Source of the DNA: Kitasatospora sp. NBC_00374 | GTDB lineage: Bacteria > Actinomycetota > Actinomycetes > Streptomycetales > Streptomycetaceae | Direction of reading: 5' to 3' | NCBI RefSeq assembly: GCF_041434935.1 | Contig: NZ_CP107964.1 | Coordinates: forward strand, 8,353,001-8,417,000 | Length of the DNA stretch: 64,000 nt | Shown here: positions 16,901-25,024 of the stretch, in pieces | How positions within the stretch are numbered: position 1 is the first letter of the stretch | Layout of the letters: each line of letters starts with the position of its first letter | The notes under the pieces: generated by a model | Databases searched by the model: none | Told to the model about the DNA's origin: nothing | The model's input: only the letters and a program-made list of their open reading frames with translations | Position numbers and translations under genes: made by a program

Positions 16901-18092
16901 GACCGGGTACGAGTACGACGCCCAGGGCCGGCTGGTGCGCCGCACCCGCCGACTGCTGTCCGGCGGCGAACTGACCTGGGAGTACTCCTGGGACTCGCAC
17001 GACCAGCTCACCTCGGTCGCCCTGCCGGACGGCACCCTCGCCCGGTACCGCTACGACCCGTTCGGCCGGCGGCGGGCCAAGCAGCTGCTGGCCGCCGACC
17101 GGGCCACCGTGCTGGACGAGACGGTCTTCACCTGGGCCAACGAACGGCTGGTCGAGCAGGTCCGCACCCGCGCCGACCGGCCCGGACAGCAGGTCACCGC
17201 CTGGGAGTGGACCCTCACCGGCCAGCGCCCGCTCACCCAGACCGACTGGCTGCTGCCCGCCGCCGACGCCCCACAGCACGAGATCGACCGGCGCTTCCAC
17301 GCCATCGTCACCGACCTGGTCGGGACTCCGACCGAACTGGTCGACGAGCACGGCGCCGTGCACTGGCAGCAGCGCACCACGCTGTGGGGCAGCCCGCTGC
17401 CCGGCGCGATCGAGGAGATCGACTGCCCGCTGCGCTTCCCCGGGCAGTACCACGACGCCGAGACCGGACTGCACTACAACGTCTTCCGCTACTACGACCC
17501 GGGCACCGCCCGCTACCTCAGCTCCGACCCGCTCGGCCTGGCCGCCGGCCCCAGCCCGTACGGCTACGTGCTCGACCCGCGCCGGATCACGGACCCGCTG
17601 GGCCTCGACCCGGACCTGATCGACCTGTACCACGGCACCACCCACAACGGTGCCAGCAGCATCGAGCAGCACGGCATCAACCCGCAGTTCAGCCCCCGTC
17701 CGATGGACTTCGGCCACGGCGGCTTCTATGTCACCAACGACGCCGCCCAGGCGCACCAGTGGGCCCGCACCCAGGACGAGCGGAACCCGACCGCCGGCGG
17801 CCCGGCGGTCATGCACTTCCAGATCTCCCGCTCCGAGCTGGAGGCCCTGAACGGGAAGCGGTTCAACAACGATCAGGAGCTCTCCGACTTCATCGCCCAC
17901 CACCGCAACGACCGCAACGGCACCCAGATGCACAACTACGACAACGTCGAGGGCAAGATGCTGCTCAACCTCGGCCCATGGCGGCGGAACAACGACACCC
18001 CGATGCGGCTCAGCGGCCATCAGATAGCGTTCTACCAGCAGCCGGGCGTCGACCTGCTGTCCAACGGCTACGCAGGAAGGCACCGGCGGTGA
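13989..18092 (+). CDS. Rhs/YD-repeat polymorphic toxin with DUF3990-like C-terminus
   Basis: A 1367-aa protein. Residues 1-100 are a charged WXG/LXG-like helical region, about 105-160 a Pro-rich linker (PKPAPPKPKPVPRPP), then DUF6531 (DPVDIATGDVLFSQTDVGLD), then about 30 YD repeats. The Rhs core ends with GQYHDAETGLHYNVFRYYDP ... YLSSDPLGL near 1203. Residues 1207-1367 are the variable toxin: LYHGTTHNGASSIEQHGI and DFGHGGFYVTNDAAQAHQWA fit DUF3990, a predicted ADP-ribosyltransferase-like fold. The immunity gene overlaps the stop. It likely kills competitors by modifying a cytoplasmic target after delivery; the reaction is inferred from the fold only. Confidence 0.88.
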   Translation: MSDGFKHSHEETDKLGEHFKVGSTKLTSSGDTHLGRARHHFGRTKGRGGLAQAAEAGVEQLMESITKGQKALGKHLDDVGTGLKKTSANHRANEQELTRTLSQIAGGKTTPSGPGPAKPSYASMLGGGSGSGSAPKPAPPKPKPVPRPPAMRPNNTKPKVQGKPLTTRPVKSDPVDIATGDVLFSQTDVGLDAALPLVLARTHLSSYRIGGWYGPSWASTLDQRIELDDQGVLFAAEDGMLLSYPVPEPGTAVQPVEGPRWPLYWDGTPGGGMRITDPRTGLTRHFAVPAEGAGPHARAAGTLQLPLRALSDRNGHTMEVVYGSGGVPVEVRHSGGYRIGISTEGRRITALALLPREGTDGGEPVELVRFGHDGNGHLATVTDSSRLAMSLTYDGSGRLTGWTDRVGYRYRYVYDRAGRCVQTRGDGGYLDAVFTYDTEQRVTMMTDAVGNRTVYRFDEAGRLECETSPQGAVATFEWDRYGSLLSRTDPLGRTSTFSYDADGNLEVSTLPDGTTSSASHNERHQVTELTAMDGARWRYEYDEHGNTVATVDPMGARTAYVFDERGRPVEVTDALGYTSRVTFDAAGLTTSLTDSTGAASHSTRDAFGRLSSVTDALGNTTTFGWTLEGRPAWQQEPDGGRHEWTHDAAGRVVEYREPSGGVTRAEYGPFGKLAARTGPDGERYTYEYDGQLRLTAVTNPAGARWTYRHDPTGGVIEETDFAGRTIHYERDLTGALTARTNAAGQRVEYVRDARGRTVEMHADGRVTRFTYDGAGRVLTVGDGLTGVSRSYDPTGRLVAEECEGKVTSFSYDLLGRRTGLRTPAGAESQWTYTPIGLPETLTGPGGALRFHYDPAGREVRREFGRVVFDRRYDAMDRLTGQQVGVDGRLLSRQDYVFRPDGALAETTDHLLGTRTTQFDGNRRVTALTGANWQEGYAYDRAGELVGVQLPGGGEDPGEFAVAGGRLRQAGRTGYEYDAQGRLVRRTRRLLSGGELTWEYSWDSHDQLTSVALPDGTLARYRYDPFGRRRAKQLLAADRATVLDETVFTWANERLVEQVRTRADRPGQQVTAWEWTLTGQRPLTQTDWLLPAADAPQHEIDRRFHAIVTDLVGTPTELVDEHGAVHWQQRTTLWGSPLPGAIEEIDCPLRFPGQYHDAETGLHYNVFRYYDPGTARYLSSDPLGLAAGPSPYGYVLDPRRITDPLGLDPDLIDLYHGTTHNGASSIEQHGINPQFSPRPMDFGHGGFYVTNDAAQAHQWARTQDERNPTAGGPAVMHFQISRSELEALNGKRFNNDQELSDFIAHHRNDRNGTQMHNYDNVEGKMLLNLGPWRRNNDTPMRLSGHQIAFYQQPGVDLLSNGYAGRHRR

Positions 18093-18415
18093 ACGAGTTC
18101 CTCATGGAAGCGGACGAGGGGATGCTGGAGTTCTTCTCCGAGATCGCCGACGTGCTCCAGACGTTCGGCATCTCCCGGGCCGAGGCCGTGGCCCGAGTGA
18201 ACCTCGCCTGGGGACACCGGAAGTTCGATCCCTACCCCGACCTGATGTGCCACGAGGATGCCGACTACTGGGCGCACGGCATCTACTACGACAACGGCAG
18301 GAACGACGGCACGCTGGTGCCGTACTGGGAGGAGGACGCCGACCGCAGCAGCTGGCTGATCAAGCCGCCGCCGCCCGCCGACTCCCCGGCCTGGACCCTG
18401 CCCAGGGAGTCGTGA
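18089..18415 (+). CDS. Probable immunity protein for the Rhs toxin
   Basis: A 108-aa acidic protein (VNEFLMEADEGMLEFFSEIA ... YWAHGIYYDNGRNDG). The GTG overlaps the toxin stop (GTGA) and AGGAAGG lies about 8 nt upstream. Small size, acidity and a position directly after the toxin domain are what immunity genes show; I do not recognise its family. If correct it binds and blocks the DUF3990-like domain in the producer's cytoplasm. Confidence 0.75.
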   Translation: MNEFLMEADEGMLEFFSEIADVLQTFGISRAEAVARVNLAWGHRKFDPYPDLMCHEDADYWAHGIYYDNGRNDGTLVPYWEEDADRSSWLIKPPPPADSPAWTLPRES

Positions 18416-19046
18416 CCCGCGTTCCGGCGTGAGCTCTGCGGCGGTCCCAGAAAAGCCCGGGTGGCCTCGTTGCGAGGTTTCATCCTCGAAGCTGCAGGTC
18501 ACGAGGTCTGGGGTGGAGCTGGGGTGGGGTACTCGTGCCGGTCGGTGACGTGATCAGTAGCAGGTGATCATTTGCGTCGTGGCCGGCTCGCCAGCGTCGC
18601 TCTGCCGAGCCGGAGCCGCTTCGTATGCTCCGTGGGAGGGGAATGGGAAGCGGCCGCTCGTGGCGGATGTGCTGGTGTGGGTGATGCAGCGTCGGGTGGT
18701 GCTCGCCGATCGTGCGCGGGCCCGGAGAGGCGGCAGCCCGACCACCGCCAGCAGGAGGAGCCCGTGAGCACCCCTCGGGTACCTCACCCCATTCGACGAC
18801 AGCGACGACCGCGGCGGCCGGGACGACGGGCCGCCGTCCCGCGGCCGGCCCGGACCGCGCGGTTGCCTGGGTGGTCGACCGCGCCGCCTCCCTGCTGCCG
18901 GTCCAGGCGCTCCCGTCGGACGGCGAGTCGGACACCTCCGATGCGGGATCCGTGCAAGGCCGGTCTTCGAAGACGGCAGGTGGGCTCACGGTGGCGGCGC
19001 CGGTAGTGCGGACCGCGATGTCGACGCGGCGCAGGTCGGCCAGGAC
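18416..19046. other. Intergenic region, no gene seen
   Basis: These 631 bp separate the toxin operon (plus) from the convergent GH3 gene (minus). Open frames here have poor amino-acid composition. A GGAGGAGCCC-GTG start-like site occurs near 18763 but its frame breaks quickly, so it may be a decayed gene start. I see nothing else. Confidence 0.4.
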
Positions 19047-21026
19047 CTACCGCGGCTGGGCCGTCGTCGTTCGCTCGTTGGTGGTCAGGCCGAAGCCATA
19101 GGGGAACAGCGGGTCGTACTGCGCGTCGCCGACGTTGATCGGTTCCTGGGCCGCGCTGCGCGGCCAGGTGACGGGAAGCCTGCCGGTGAAGGGGCGCTTG
19201 CCGAACAGGACGTCGGCGACTCCGTCGCCTTCGCTGCCCGGGAGCCAGGACATCACGAAGGCGTCGGTCTTGGGCAGTTGGCCCGTGACGATCTGGGGGC
19301 GGCCGGCGACGTCGAGGACGATGCACGTGGTGATCGCGGAGCAGACACGGTCGATGTTCGCCCGGTCGGTCGCGGATGGTTCCAGTGTGTGGCCACCGGT
19401 GCCGACGTCGCCGAGGCCTTCGGCGTAGGGGGTTTCGCCGATGACCACGATGCCCACGTCGTAGCCGGCGGTGGAGGCAGCGGCGTCGGCGCTGTAGGTG
19501 ACGTTTCGGGCAACGTGCCGGATGCCCTGCAGGATGGTGGTGCCGGGGAAGGCGGTGTTGCCGGACTGCCCCTGCCAGGTGACCGTCCACCCGCCGGCCT
19601 GGTTGCCGAGGTCGTCGGCGTTGACGCCGGCGACGTAGATCCGCTGGGAGGGCGCGAGCGGCAGGGCGTGGTGGTCGTTCTTCAGGAGCACCTGGGATTC
19701 GGCGACCGCCCGGCGGGCCACCGCCCGGTGGGCGGGTGAGCCGATGCTGCCGATGTTGGTGCGGTCCGTGTAGGGGTGCTCGAACAGGCCGAGGTCGAAC
19801 TTCGCCCGCAGGATGCGGGACACGGCGTCGTCGATGCGCGACATCGGTACGCGGCCGGCCTGGACCTCGGCCGAGAGGGCCTGTTCGAACTGCGGCGCGT
19901 CGTAGGGCTGCATGAACATGTCCATACCGGCGTTGACGGAGGTGCGGACCTGGGTTGCGAAGTCACCCGGGAGTTCGGTGATGGCGTCCCAGTCGCTGAT
20001 GAGGAACCCGTCGAAGCCGATCTTCCGCTTCAGGGTGTCGGTGAGCAGTTCCTTGCTGGCACTCATCTTGACCGGACGGCTGCCGGGAACGTCGGTCCAC
20101 TGGACGGACGAGTAGGACGGCATGATGCTGCCGACGTGGTGGACCTGGACGGCCGAGACGTACGGTGCGAGGTCGATGGCGTCGAAGCGCCGGTGGCTGG
20201 TGACGGTGACGCCGCGGTCGATCGTGTAGTCGCCCGTGGTGGACGTGCCGTACGTGGTGTCGCCGTCGCCGGCGAAGTGCTTGACGGTGGCCAGCACACG
20301 GTCGGGCCGGGCCAGATCCTCGCGGCGGGTGCCCTGAAAGCCGTCGACGGCGGTCGTCATCTGCCGTACCAGCCAAGGGTCTTCGCCGAAACTCTCGTAG
20401 GCCCGGCCCCAGCGCTCGTCCCTGGTGACGCACACGCACGGGGCGAAGACCCACTGCGGGCCGGTGGCCCGGGTCTCGGTGGCCGTGATGTGCTCCGCCT
20501 CGGCCACCAGCCGGGGATCGCGGGTGGCACCCATCCCGATGTTGTGGGGGAAGATCGTCGCACCGGCGAGGTTGCCGTGACCGTGCACGGAGTCGACGCC
20601 GTACAGCAGCGGGATGTGCAGCCGGGTCGTCAGCGCCTGCCCCTGGTAGCCGTCGACCATGTCCGCCCATGCCGCGGGCGTGTTGGGCGTCGGGGTGGAG
20701 CCGCCGCCGGACAGGAGCGAGCCGAGGTTGAGGGCGGCGATCCGGGTGGGGTCGGCGTCGACGGAGCCGCGTTCGGCCTGGGTCATCTGGCCGATCTTCT
20801 CCTCCGGGGTCATGCGGCCGAGCAGGTCGAAGACCCGCTCCGGCGTGGGCAGTTCGGGGTTGAGGTACGGCGGTGTGCGGCTGGAGGAGGCGGCCGCAGT
20901 GCCGGGTTCGGGTTCGGCCAGGGCCGAGGATGACGGGACCGCCGCGGTGATCAGGGTGGCCGCGGCCAGCAGTACGCCTGCGGCGCGCCGGCCGGTGCTG
21001 AACACGGGTTCGCTCTGGTGCCTCAT
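19047..21026 (-). CDS. Secreted family 3 glycoside hydrolase (beta-glucosidase)
   Basis: A 659-aa exported enzyme. A Sec signal peptide covers about 1-37 (AAGVLLAAATLITAAVPSSS). The GH3 N-terminal barrel carries LLYGVDSVHGHGNLAGATIF, ATVKHFAGDGDTTYGTST (substrate-binding Lys-His) and LISDWDAITELP, whose first Asp is the expected nucleophile. The C-terminal alpha/beta sandwich includes AVAESQVLLKNDHHALPLAP. It should release glucose from beta-glucans or cello-oligosaccharides outside the cell. AAGGAG lies 8 nt before the ATG, and a CebR/LacI-like operator is about 80 bp upstream, shared in style with the GH12 gene. Confidence 0.9.
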   Translation of the reverse strand: MRHQSEPVFSTGRRAAGVLLAAATLITAAVPSSSALAEPEPGTAAASSSRTPPYLNPELPTPERVFDLLGRMTPEEKIGQMTQAERGSVDADPTRIAALNLGSLLSGGGSTPTPNTPAAWADMVDGYQGQALTTRLHIPLLYGVDSVHGHGNLAGATIFPHNIGMGATRDPRLVAEAEHITATETRATGPQWVFAPCVCVTRDERWGRAYESFGEDPWLVRQMTTAVDGFQGTRREDLARPDRVLATVKHFAGDGDTTYGTSTTGDYTIDRGVTVTSHRRFDAIDLAPYVSAVQVHHVGSIMPSYSSVQWTDVPGSRPVKMSASKELLTDTLKRKIGFDGFLISDWDAITELPGDFATQVRTSVNAGMDMFMQPYDAPQFEQALSAEVQAGRVPMSRIDDAVSRILRAKFDLGLFEHPYTDRTNIGSIGSPAHRAVARRAVAESQVLLKNDHHALPLAPSQRIYVAGVNADDLGNQAGGWTVTWQGQSGNTAFPGTTILQGIRHVARNVTYSADAAASTAGYDVGIVVIGETPYAEGLGDVGTGGHTLEPSATDRANIDRVCSAITTCIVLDVAGRPQIVTGQLPKTDAFVMSWLPGSEGDGVADVLFGKRPFTGRLPVTWPRSAAQEPINVGDAQYDPLFPYGFGLTTNERTTTAQPR

Positions 21027-21104
21027 GTCGGTGCTCCTTGGGTTCGCTTGTCATGACGTCGGGAGGTCGCCGCGCTCCGAGCGCGGCGCGGTCGGGTTCG
21101 GTAT

Positions 21105-21118
21105 CGGGAGCGCTACCG
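21105..21118. promoter_or_regulatory. LacI/CebR-like operator upstream of GH3
   Basis: CGGGAGCGCTACCG keeps the GGGAGCGCT core of the CebR consensus TGGGAGCGCTCCCA with three differences, and lies 79 bp upstream of the GH3 start. It likely mediates repression lifted by cello-oligosaccharides (inference from known CebR sites). Confidence 0.5.
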
Positions 21119-21192
21119 GAACCGGCGTCCGGGCCCGAGCCCCGCAGCGTTGTCGCCGCCGCGGGGCGCGGGCGGGGCGGTGGCCGGACGGG

Positions 21193-22386
21193 CTATGTCA
21201 GCGTCCAGACCTGGTTGGTCTGGGTTCCGGCGCCGTAGCAGTCCCAGATCTGCAGGAGGGCACCGTTCCCGGAGCCGCCGGCGTCCAGGCACTTGCCGGA
21301 CGCGGGGTTGACGACGGTGCCGTTGGCGTTGAACTGCCACTGCTGGGCGCCGGTGCCGTTGCACGACCAGAGCTGCACGTTGGCGCCGTTGCTCGTGGAA
21401 CCGGCGGCCACGTCGAGGCACTTGCCGGACTGCGGGTTGACGAGGGTGCCGCCGGTCCGCGTCCACTTCTGGTTCCAGCCGGTTCCGCAGTCCCACAGCT
21501 GGACCGGGGTGCCGTCGGCCGTGCCCCAGCTCTTGAGGTCCAGGCAGCGGCCGCTCTGCCGGCCGGTGACCGTGCCGGACGTACCACCGCCGCCGGAGCC
21601 GTTGGAATCGTAGGAGAAGGAGTTCACGGCCAGGCCGGGGCCGCCGACCCAGGGCTCGAAGCCGAATTGCACGCTGGTCATGTACCACGACGGCGACAGA
21701 TAGCCGCGGCTGATCGAGTCGTTGGTGAAGTCCTTGATGTTCACCGTGATCGTGTCGGTGGGCTGCTGACGGACGTAGGAGACGGTGTTCCAGGCGACGC
21801 CGTTGTCCTGGCGGCCGTACCACACGTCCCAGTTGGCGCCCTCGATCCAGACGGTGGCGACCTTGGCGCCGAACGGCGAGGGCGGCCCGGCGTGGTTGGC
21901 CCAGATCATCATCTCTTCGCCGTTGTTCTGGCCCGAAGGGTTGGCGCGGGTGTCGAACCAGATGTCGTACGCGGCGTCCCACTGCCCGTCAGCGGTCGAG
22001 AAGTCGACGCTGGACTGCGGATTGTCGAAGGCCGACACCTGCAGCGGCAGGCCGTTGCCGCTGGAGCAGTTGCCGTAGTGGCAGCCGGCGTAGACCGACG
22101 GGTATGCCGCGGGCGCGCCGCCGGTGGAGACGTTGTGCCAGCCCTTGGTGACCTTGAAGCCGTCATCGTTCACGTCGATGCACTGCTCGATCGAGTCGCC
22201 CCACTCGTTGTTCTGGACGACGTACTTTCCGCCCGAGACCTTCACGCTGTCGGTCCGGCCGCAGAGGGTGGTGCTCGCGGACGCCGGCGAGGCGCCGGCC
22301 AGGGAGAGGGCGGCCATGAGCAGCGCGGCCACGACCGCCGCGACCGCTGCGGCTCCGCGGTGCGGCCTGGGAGGGGATCCGGGCAT
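21193..22386 (-). CDS. Secreted GH12 endoglucanase with ricin-B lectin (CBM13) domain
   Basis: A 397-aa exported enzyme. The signal peptide spans about 1-38 and ends near SPASA. The GH12 domain (about 39-265) has the expected nucleophile in NNGEEMMIWANH and the acid/base Glu in SVQFGFEPWVGG. A Gly/Ser linker leads to a C-terminal ricin-type trefoil with three QxW-style repeats (VQLWDCGTGWNQKW, VQLWSCNGTGAQQW, LQIWDCYGAGTQ). It should cut beta-1,4 or mixed-linked glucans and bind polysaccharide. The ATG at 22386 is set by GAAAGGA; the frame continues to 22476 but lacks a start signal. Confidence 0.9.
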   Translation of the reverse strand: MPGSPPRPHRGAAAVAAVVAALLMAALSLAGASPASASTTLCGRTDSVKVSGGKYVVQNNEWGDSIEQCIDVNDDGFKVTKGWHNVSTGGAPAAYPSVYAGCHYGNCSSGNGLPLQVSAFDNPQSSVDFSTADGQWDAAYDIWFDTRANPSGQNNGEEMMIWANHAGPPSPFGAKVATVWIEGANWDVWYGRQDNGVAWNTVSYVRQQPTDTITVNIKDFTNDSISRGYLSPSWYMTSVQFGFEPWVGGPGLAVNSFSYDSNGSGGGGTSGTVTGRQSGRCLDLKSWGTADGTPVQLWDCGTGWNQKWTRTGGTLVNPQSGKCLDVAAGSTSNGANVQLWSCNGTGAQQWQFNANGTVVNPASGKCLDAGGSGNGALLQIWDCYGAGTQTNQVWTLT

Positions 22387-22459
22387 GGTAGTCCTTTCGA
22401 TCGCCGGGTGGGTCGGTGACGCACCCGGGGCGGTGGGGGACGCGCGCCGGGCGGTAGCG

Positions 22460-22473
22460 TGGGAGCGCTCCCG
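22460..22473. promoter_or_regulatory. CebR box upstream of GH12 gene
   Basis: TGGGAGCGCTCCCG matches 13 of 14 positions of the Streptomyces CebR operator TGGGAGCGCTCCCA and lies 74 bp before the cellulase start. CebR is a LacI-family repressor released by cellobiose/cellotriose; no cebR gene is in the window. Confidence 0.8.
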
Positions 22474-23408
22474 CAATCGGCGGTGCAGATGCCTGCTCCT
22501 TCCGGAAATGGCCCGTGGGGCATGCGGGCGGGACCGATCCGTCGGGGCCGGCTCGGACGGTGGAACCAGTGCACGGCAGGCGAGCCGCCCGGCTCACTCG
22601 CACTGCGACACATGAAGCCAGCGGGGCTGATGGACTGTCAAGCGGTCTGCTTGCCTTCAAGTTGTGAACGTAAGGCGGCATGTCCCTGACGAGGGGGAAT
22701 CGATTCCGGCACGCCGAAGTGAGCATCGGGAGGAGCCTGGCGATCCCGCACGGGCGATCTTCAGTCGGCGGCCTGGAGTCACTTTGACCAGTCGAATGGC
22801 GACACTTGGGGATCGGGTCGCCATGTGTCGTTTACCGTCGGGTCGGTTGCCGCCCGCACGGGCGTGCTCGGCGAGGGGAGCGCGAGAGGCCCCCAATCGA
22901 GGTGTCCCTGTCAATTCATCAGTCAACGAGATGGCTCGTGGTGATCGTGGAGCACCTCGTGGCCACGTCCGCTCGATTCGGTGGACATACGGCCGCCAGG
23001 CCGCGATCCAGCAGATGCGGGAGCTCGCCGACCTGCTGCTCACCGGCCAGGTGGCCGACCCCGACAGGGCTGGAGAGCCGGGCCGTACGTTCCCGCCCCC
23101 GCTGACGGCGTTGTCCTCCTCGGTCGGCCCCACTTCGACCGCTGACGGCACATCGGCTCGCGCTGCCGGAACGTCCCGCACGGCCGCCCCCGGGCAGCCC
23201 CGCCCCGAAAGACCAGTCTCGGTGGACCGGTCCGCTCCTGTCAGTCCGTATGGTTCGGGGTTCTGCGCCGCGGCGCGCCGAGGCGAGGCCTCAGGCTGTG
23301 GATCCGGTTTGATTGGTGTCGGGGCCCAGGCGGTGGTGATGATCCGCCGGCTCGGCTGGGCCGGTCGGGTGAACTGACTGGCCGTCGGCCACTACCTGCG
23401 GATTCGGG
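22474..23408. other. Long intergenic region, no convincing gene
   Basis: About 935 bp. A perfect 12-bp palindrome GGAATCGATTCC lies at 22696-22707. A plus-strand open frame (22664-23377) contains one protein-like stretch (WTYGRQAAIQQMRELADLLL at about 22980-23040), but its flanks are not protein-like, so I treat it as a possible remnant only. Confidence 0.4.
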
Positions 23409-24395
23409 TCAGAGCCAGCCGTGTTGGGCGGCTTTGAGGCCCGCTTCGAAGCGGCTGCTGGCGTTGAGGCGTTCCATGAGCGCGGCCATCTGCCGACGGA
23501 CGGTCCGCAGGGAGACGCCCAGCCGTTTGGCCACCGTTTCGTCGGTCAGGCCGGTGGAGAGGAGCCTCAGCAGTTGCTTCTCGGTTGTGTCCAGCCCGGT
23601 CCGGGTGTCGCGGCCGGCGTCGGTGCCGAGGGGAACAGCTGTCTCCCAGGCCTGCTCGAACATGGCGACCAAGGTGGCGATGACGGCAGGCTCCCGGGTG
23701 CACAGAGCACCCAGGCGGGTGTTGGCGGGGTCGATCGGCACCACGGCGACCTGCCGGTCGAAGATCAGCAGACGCGGCGGTAGGACGGGGGCGGTGCGTA
23801 CCTCTGCGCCCCGTTCGGTCATCCACTGCGCGTAGGCGAAGGTGGCGGTGTCGTTGCGCACACTGTCCTGATAGAGCGTCAGAAGATGGACGCCACGCCC
23901 CATCGCGTCCTCGTCGAGAGGTTGCGATGCCTGCAGGCTGGCCCCGGACTGGGCGCCGCCCGGCATCACCGACAGGCACTCACCGGTCAACTCCTTGGCC
24001 AGGACCTCCAACCGCGATTGGATGGCGTCCAGCCCGACCAGCCGTTGCGAGACCTCGGCGAGGGTGTCGGGCCGCAGATGTGCGTACTCGGCAACCGCGC
24101 GAGCGGCGGCGGCCTTCTGGGTGGCGAGCTCCTGCTGGCGGCGGGCGACGTCCTCCTCCTGGCGCCGCAGGACCACCTCCAGGGCGATCTCCGGGCTGAT
24201 CGCCCGCAAGCCCCCCGGGTTGTCGAGGGACTGGCGCAGGAGGGTGAGGTTGGCGAGCTGGTCGAGGGCCTCGCGCACCTGGCCCTCCGGCAGGGCCAGG
24301 TGCGCACACAGCTGCGCCACGCCGAGGTGCGGGTCGGTGAGCATCGTTCGATAGACGGCCTCGGCAGCCGTATCCAGCCCCAGCATCTCCAGCAT
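23409..24395 (-). CDS. TrmB/LuxR-type transcriptional regulator
   Basis: A 328-aa cytoplasmic regulator. Residues 1-70 (LGLDTAAEAVYRTMLTDPHL ... ALPEGQVREALDQLANLTLL) form a TrmB-like winged helix, about 75-125 a charged coiled-coil, about 130-250 an alpha/beta ligand-like region (GVHLLTLYQDSVRNDTATFA), and 265-328 a LuxR/GerE HTH (LLRLLSTGLTDETVAKRLGV ... RTVRRQMAALMERL). This architecture is common in Streptomyces next to small secreted peptides. It is divergent from the GIGWD peptide gene, and a cluster of GGTGACAG half-sites lies between; it is the obvious candidate to bind them. GGGGGA precedes the ATG. Confidence 0.85.
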   Translation of the reverse strand: MLEMLGLDTAAEAVYRTMLTDPHLGVAQLCAHLALPEGQVREALDQLANLTLLRQSLDNPGGLRAISPEIALEVVLRRQEEDVARRQQELATQKAAAARAVAEYAHLRPDTLAEVSQRLVGLDAIQSRLEVLAKELTGECLSVMPGGAQSGASLQASQPLDEDAMGRGVHLLTLYQDSVRNDTATFAYAQWMTERGAEVRTAPVLPPRLLIFDRQVAVVPIDPANTRLGALCTREPAVIATLVAMFEQAWETAVPLGTDAGRDTRTGLDTTEKQLLRLLSTGLTDETVAKRLGVSLRTVRRQMAALMERLNASSRFEAGLKAAQHGWL

Positions 24396-24632
24396 GTTTT
24401 GTCCCCCGACTTGGTCGAACGGGCGATCGACCCGCTTCCCGATCGGTCATCCTCGCAGTCGACGGAAGAATTGTGTACCGGGTGGCGGCAAAGACTCGGC
24501 TGAACAACCCTCTGTCGTCGTGCACGGGGCCGGCCCGGGCACTCTGTTGCCCCGGCCCGAGTGCTGGCGAACCGTCAGACCCTGCTGAAGGCCGCCGCCG
24601 ACCGTCGCCTCCGGCAGCTCTGCGGGGCGGAC

Positions 24633-24665
24633 CTGTCACCAAGGTGACAGACCACTTGGTGACAG
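24633..24665. promoter_or_regulatory. Triple GGTGACAG half-site cluster (operator)
   Basis: A perfect palindrome CTGTCACC-AA-GGTGACAG (24633-24650) is followed after 5 bp by a third copy TTGGTGACAG (24656-24665). It lies 145-177 bp before the peptide gene and 238 bp before the regulator gene. A weak -10-like CAGAGT at 24699-24704 would put the third half-site near -50, suitable for an activator. The rest of 24396-24809 shows no gene. Confidence 0.6.
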
Positions 24666-24809
24666 CTGGGACCCCTCGCCCCGATCTCGGGGGACCGGCA
24701 GAGTGGTGCTCACCGGAACGGCGGGAGAAACACAGAAACCTTCGTGGCCGGGGGAATTCCGAGAACGCACTTCCCAAGTCCCGCTCACCTATCCGACAGG
24801 GGTACCGCC

Positions 24810-25019
24810 ATGCCGAAATCGGCTCGCATTCTCAAGGCTGCCGCCATTGCGGCCGTGCTGCTCGCAGTCGCCGCACCGACGGCGGTGGCGAGCGGGATCG
24901 GCTGGGACGTGCCCCCGGCGGCCGCCGCGTCGGCGGCCGGAGCGGCGGGCGACGGCATCGGCTGGGACGTGCCTCCCACCGGTGGCGTGCAGGGCGGCGA
25001 CGGCATCGGCTGGGACTGA
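24810..25019 (+). CDS. Secreted small peptide precursor with three GIGWD motifs
   Basis: A 69-aa precursor. Residues 1-28 are a clear Sec signal (MPKSARILKAAAIAAVLLAV ... PTAVA). The mature 41 residues hold SGIGWDVPP, DGIGWDVPP and a terminal DGIGWD, separated by Ala/Gly linkers, so nearly all informative residues lie in three repeats. Cysteines are absent. AGGGG lies about 9 nt before the ATG. The next gene starts 5 bp later, making an operon. It could be a multi-copy signal or bioactive peptide processed outside the cell; this is inference, and I know no described family with this motif. Confidence 0.75.
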   Translation: MPKSARILKAAAIAAVLLAVAAPTAVASGIGWDVPPAAAASAAGAAGDGIGWDVPPTGGVQGGDGIGWD

Positions 25020-25024
25020 TCGAG

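Noticed and set aside
13377..18083. A 1568-codon open frame opposite the Rhs gene
   Set aside because: High-GC antisense shadow: composition is Val/Gly/Ala/Arg-rich with no domains, while the plus strand has full Rhs motifs and coupled starts.
18480..18989. Minus-strand 169-codon frame after the toxin operon
   Set aside because: Low-complexity composition and no ribosome site or family resemblance.
22664..23377. Plus-strand frame of 237 codons
   Set aside because: Only a short central stretch looks like protein; start, flanks and composition are poor.
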